Shown: piece by piece, positions 5,156 through 8,168 of the stretch
Position numbering within the stretch: position 1 is the first letter of the stretch
Layout of the letters: each line of letters begins with the position of its first letter
Notes under the pieces: generated by a model
What the model was told of the DNA's origin: nothing
The model's input: the letters and a program-made list of their open reading frames with translations, nothing else
Databases searched by the model: none
Source: a bacterium
GTDB taxonomy: Bacteria; Caldisericota; Caldisericia; B22-G15
Assembly: GCA_012517755.1 (NCBI GenBank)
Contig: JAAYUH010000241.1
Location: 1 to 8,168 of the forward strand
Reading direction: 5' to 3'
Length of the DNA stretch: 8,168 nt
Program-made: the position numbers and the translations under genes

Positions 5156-7052
5156 TGTAGAAAATATTTTAAAAATTTTGAGTTATTTAATTGGTTTCGA
5201 GATTTTTTTATTCTCATTTAGAAATGTATCATTTTTATACCTATCAATTTCACTCATTATTTTTATTTTTGCAATATATAAAGATTTCATAAGATACTTT
5301 TCTATAAACAGAAATTTACTAAATTTTATCACTATCATCTTTATAGTTTTGATTTTTATGAGAATAACTCTGCAGGACATAATAACTCCTGCTCTTGAAT
5401 CTCTTCTCGTTCTTTTATCTATTAAATTTATTGAAGATAAAGATACAAGAGATTATTTACAAATTTTCTTGATTTCAATACTTATATTTGTAGGTACAAC
5501 AATTTTTTCTTTTGAAATCTCTTTTATTATATATTTTCTAATATTTATTTTTCTTTTTAATCTTGCAATCGTTTTTTTAACATATTTCTCTCAGGACAGA
5601 AAACTAATTCTAAATTTTAAAGAGATAACTAAAATTTCATATAAAACAACTCTCATTCCATTAATTTCAATTCCAATAACAGTTTTTCTCTTTTTTACAT
5701 TACCAAGAACTCCTTATCCTTTTTTTAACTTTTCTGGATCTACTCTAACTGCAAGAAGTGGTTTTTCTGAAAATGTTAAACTTGGAACTGTGTCTAATAT
5801 ACAGGAAGATAATTCAATAATTTTCAGAGCAAATATGGAAAAAATTGATGATGAATATCTATATTGGAGAGGAATTACTTTAGAATATTTTGAAGGAGAT
5901 GAATGGAGTGATATAGATACAGGTCCAATTGATAAAAAGATAAAAGTTGAGGGAAATACAATCTATCAAACAATTTACCTTGAACCGTATAGTGGCACTT
6001 ACTTTTTTGGTCTTGACAAACCAATTAATATCACTGGTAATAGAAATATATATAAAAAAGATGATTTTACATTTTATGCAAAAGATATTTTATCAAACAG
6101 AGTTAGATACGATGTTATATCAATTTTATCTGATACGATTGAGGAAAAAATACCACAAAATTCATATTATCTTCAATTGCCAGAAAATATTTCTCAAGAT
6201 ATAAAAAATTTGAGCTTAAGCTTTCAAAGTGGAAATGAATTAGATACAGTTAAAAATGTTGAAAATTATTTGAAAAATGGTGATTATAGATATTCACTTA
6301 AAAATCTGCCAACTTCAAACAAACCTATTGATGAATTTTTGTTCGATAAAAAACAGGGGAACTGCGAATATTTTGCAACATCTATGGCAATTATTTTAAG
6401 AGTCAATGGAATACCATCAAGGGTTGTTGCTGGATATAGAGGAGGAGTATACAATGACCTTGGAAATTATTATATTTTAAGACAGAGTGATGCACATTTA
6501 TGGGTTGAAGCATATATAGATAATATAGGGTGGATTAGATTTGATCCAACTACACCTTTATTGAGTGAAGAATTTATAAGCAATAACAAAAAAATAAGTA
6601 AATTTTCACTATTTATAGATACCATTAATTATTATTACAATACATTGATAATTAACTATGATTTTGAAAAACAGATTAGTTTATTTAACAAAATAAGAGA
6701 GGGTTTTAAAAAACCAGAGATAAAAATATCAATTAATTTAAAAAAATTATCAAATTTAATTCTTGTTTCTCTTTTAGTAATTTTTTTTCTATTTTTTAGA
6801 GTTTTCTTTAAAAAAAGAAGTTATGAAGAAAAAATTTTAACTATTTTCTATAAAAAAATGGAAAAATTGGGTTTTAAAAAGAAAAAAAATGAAGGTCTTG
6901 AAGAGTTTTTACAAAAAATAGAAAATAGTAAAATCAAAGAATCGCTCACGAATTTTGTTTTCAAATTTGAAGAACTTTATTATAAAGATAAAAAAATTGG
7001 AAAAGAAGATTACATAGCTCTCAAGCAAATATTATCTGAGGTCAAATCATAA
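5142..7052 (+). CDS. Transglutaminase-like membrane protein (TgpA/DUF3488 type)
   Basis: This 636-residue protein has three parts. The N-terminal 190 residues hold about six hydrophobic membrane segments. An extracytoplasmic part opens with SGFSENVKLG, the usual lead-in of this family, and contains a transglutaminase core with a full Cys-His-Asp triad: Cys408 in QGNCEYFA, His452 in SDAHLWVEAY and Asp468 in RFDPTTP. A single membrane segment follows (about 538-555), then a basic cytoplasmic tail resembling DUF4129. Such proteins are membrane-bound thiol enzymes, either transglutaminases or proteases; the substrate is not known here. The ATG at 5142 overlaps the DUF58 gene by 14 bases and has no Shine-Dalgarno site, suggesting coupled translation; a TTG at 5133 would add only three residues. 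The gene order MoxR, DUF58, transglutaminase is common in bacteria and supports all three calls. Confidence 0.9.
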   Translation: MKKYSVENILKILSYLIGFEIFLFSFRNVSFLYLSISLIIFIFAIYKDFIRYFSINRNLLNFITIIFIVLIFMRITLQDIITPALESLLVLLSIKFIEDKDTRDYLQIFLISILIFVGTTIFSFEISFIIYFLIFIFLFNLAIVFLTYFSQDRKLILNFKEITKISYKTTLIPLISIPITVFLFFTLPRTPYPFFNFSGSTLTARSGFSENVKLGTVSNIQEDNSIIFRANMEKIDDEYLYWRGITLEYFEGDEWSDIDTGPIDKKIKVEGNTIYQTIYLEPYSGTYFFGLDKPINITGNRNIYKKDDFTFYAKDILSNRVRYDVISILSDTIEEKIPQNSYYLQLPENISQDIKNLSLSFQSGNELDTVKNVENYLKNGDYRYSLKNLPTSNKPIDEFLFDKKQGNCEYFATSMAIILRVNGIPSRVVAGYRGGVYNDLGNYYILRQSDAHLWVEAYIDNIGWIRFDPTTPLLSEEFISNNKKISKFSLFIDTINYYYNTLIINYDFEKQISLFNKIREGFKKPEIKISINLKKLSNLILVSLLVIFFLFFRVFFKKRSYEEKILTIFYKKMEKLGFKKKKNEGLEEFLQKIENSKIKESLTNFVFKFEELYYKDKKIGKEDYIALKQILSEVKS

Positions 7053-7079
7053 ATTTTAAATTATAAATTGAAAAATAAA

Positions 7080-7110
7080 TTAAGATAGAATCTAACTAAA
7101 AAAATCTTAA
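7080..7110. other. Inverted repeat between the transglutaminase gene and the next promoter
   Basis: TTAAGAT (7080-7086) and ATCTTAA (7104-7110) are perfect 7-bp arms with a 17-base spacer. The right arm ends two bases before the TTGACA box. The stem is AT-rich and no T run follows, so it is a weak terminator candidate; an operator for the downstream promoter fits the position at least as well. Confidence 0.3.
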
Positions 7111-7111
7111 C

Positions 7112-7139
7112 TTGACAGAATATTTAATTGGTTTAAAAT
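7112..7139 (+). promoter_or_regulatory. Sigma-70-type promoter for the CstA-like gene
   Basis: A perfect TTGACA (7112-7117) is followed after 16 bases by TAAAAT (7134-7139). Transcription would start near 7146, giving a leader of about 30 bases that holds the AAAGGAG ribosome site. This is the best promoter in the window and separates the downstream gene from the MoxR operon. Confidence 0.7.
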
Positions 7140-7175
7140 TTATCAATGTATGAAATTTAGTGAAAGGAGTTTTTT

Positions 7176-8168
7176 ATGAAACTATATTACTTATCTATTT
7201 TCATTACTATATTTCTATTTGTTGTCTATTTTTTAGCAAGATTTTTCTATAAAAAGAGGTTCAAAGTTAAAAAAGAGAGCGGTTTTTCCCTTGTCCCTTT
7301 TGGTGAAAAACTTGGAGCCACAGGTGGCTTATACCTTTTTCTTGCTCCGATTGTTGCAATGAATTGGGGGTATTTACCTGTCATTATTTATACTATAATC
7401 GCTTTAATATCAATTGGTTATCCTTTATCATTCTTTTCAACTCTCTTACCGAAAAGATTTGATATAAAGGAGTTTTTTAATAAATATAAAAATTTGAAAA
7501 ATATTCTTTTAATGTTTTTAATCATATTTTCATTAACATTTGTAACCTCTTTTATCCACTACACTGCAGACCTCCTTTCACAAAACTTAAGCACCTCAAC
7601 CTCTTTTCTCTTCCTAATACCTTTATCACTTCTTTTTTCAATAGTTATTATCAAAAAGAAAGAAGATATAGTACCTTATAGTGTGTTTTTTATTGTTTTA
7701 CTTTTCTATATCATTTTTTTAGGAGATTTCTTACCTATACAAATACCATTCACAATAATAACTGGAAAATTCACATGGGGCATCATATTAACTATACTTC
7801 TATTTCTATTTGTCTTTTTAGATGAGAATTATCTATCAAGACCTTTCTCTTATCTATCTTCATTCCTACTTTTTGTTTTAATGTTTGGTGGTATATTTGG
7901 TCCTTTAATAGGCGTTAGAATACAAAGAGAACCAATTATTCTTACAAGCCAATACGGATTCTTCATTCCAACTCTATTTGGAGTTTTATCATTTGGAATT
8001 TTCTCTGGTTTTGATGCTCTTTTCTCAATTTTATTTACGGGCAGGGAGATAAAGGGAGAAAGAGATTCTTTAAATACAAGTCTTTTAACATCAACGATAC
8101 TATCTTTAATTGCTATTTTCTCATCATTTTCACTTATAATTTATGCAAAAACAGATGGTTTAATAAAA
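7176..8168 (+). CDS. Divergent CstA-like membrane transporter, 5' part
   Basis: The frame is open for 331 codons from ATG 7176 to the window edge. AAAGGAG at 7163-7169, six bases before the ATG, fixes the start. The protein is very hydrophobic with roughly eight or more membrane segments. Three stretches resemble the carbon-starvation CstA family in the right order: LAPIVAMNWGYLP (56-68, compare GPxxAAxxGYLP), SRPFSYLSSFLL (221-232, compare the QPRDYLNxFLL region) and GIFSGFDALFS (274-284, compare GAISGFHALVS). In CstA the third stretch has a well-conserved His; here it is Asp280. CstA-family members import peptides or pyruvate in E. coli. Similarity is judged from memory and is weak overall, so an unrelated polytopic transporter remains possible. 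The C-terminus is outside the window. Confidence 0.6.
   Translation, partial: MKLYYLSIFITIFLFVVYFLARFFYKKRFKVKKESGFSLVPFGEKLGATGGLYLFLAPIVAMNWGYLPVIIYTIIALISIGYPLSFFSTLLPKRFDIKEFFNKYKNLKNILLMFLIIFSLTFVTSFIHYTADLLSQNLSTSTSFLFLIPLSLLFSIVIIKKKEDIVPYSVFFIVLLFYIIFLGDFLPIQIPFTIITGKFTWGIILTILLFLFVFLDENYLSRPFSYLSSFLLFVLMFGGIFGPLIGVRIQREPIILTSQYGFFIPTLFGVLSFGIFSGFDALFSILFTGREIKGERDSLNTSLLTSTILSLIAIFSSFSLIIYAKTDGLIK

Noticed and set aside
5947..6204. 85-codon frame inside the transglutaminase gene, plus strand
   Set aside because: Overlaps a strongly supported gene in another frame; no ribosome site and no recognisable domain.
1..8168. tRNA, rRNA or riboswitch
   Set aside because: No GC-rich cloverleaf-like, ribosomal or recognisable riboswitch core was seen on either strand; the only strong stems are the short ones listed.

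Overview
The window comes from a strongly AT-rich bacterium. Coding is dense, operons are short and several genes have clear Shine-Dalgarno sites. The lysine/glutamate/isoleucine-rich proteins and low GC would suit a low-GC thermophile (for example a Caldisericota-like lineage), but no marker gene is present and this placement is a guess.

Left part (1-2318, minus strand): genes for a 2-oxo acid dehydrogenase complex of the pyruvate/acetoin type, read leftwards. They are E1 alpha (1332-2318), E1 beta (370-1335, with a 4-base ATGA overlap) and, after a 231-base gap holding a perfect 8-bp hairpin, the first 46 codons of the E2 acyltransferase with its lipoyl lysine (138 to beyond position 1). 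Together they would oxidatively decarboxylate pyruvate (or acetoin) to acetyl-CoA.

Middle (2319-3365): about 1 kb without an intact gene, between two divergent operons. It is not empty. Next to E1 alpha lies a decayed second copy of the E1 alpha 5' end and its leader, carrying an in-frame TAG. Further out are two short frames that may be coding relics, an imperfect 36-base palindrome, and an exact tandem pair of a 21-bp GGGGACTGACCC-containing unit framed by a 9-bp inverted repeat. The last resembles the ends of REP/IS200-type elements.

Right part (3366-7052, plus strand): a compact three-gene operon of the widespread MoxR ATPase / DUF58 / transglutaminase-like membrane protein type. All junctions overlap (34 and 14 bases). 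The MoxR gene has no ribosome site, but a TATAAT box sits at the distance expected for a leaderless mRNA. The DUF58 gene lacks any ATG, GTG or TTG that would keep its conserved N-terminus; the best start is an AUC behind a good Shine-Dalgarno site. The system is probably a membrane-associated AAA+ chaperone module acting on envelope or protease-like partners, but its substrate is unknown.

Far right (7176 to the end): a separate gene with a strong promoter (TTGACA-16-TAAAAT) and Shine-Dalgarno site, encoding a polytopic membrane protein that looks like a divergent CstA-family transporter. It is cut by the window edge.

I found no CRISPR array, RNA gene, intact mobile element or clearly new defence system. 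The best leads are the E1 alpha relic, the non-canonical DUF58 start, the tandem 21-bp element and the divergent CstA-like protein.
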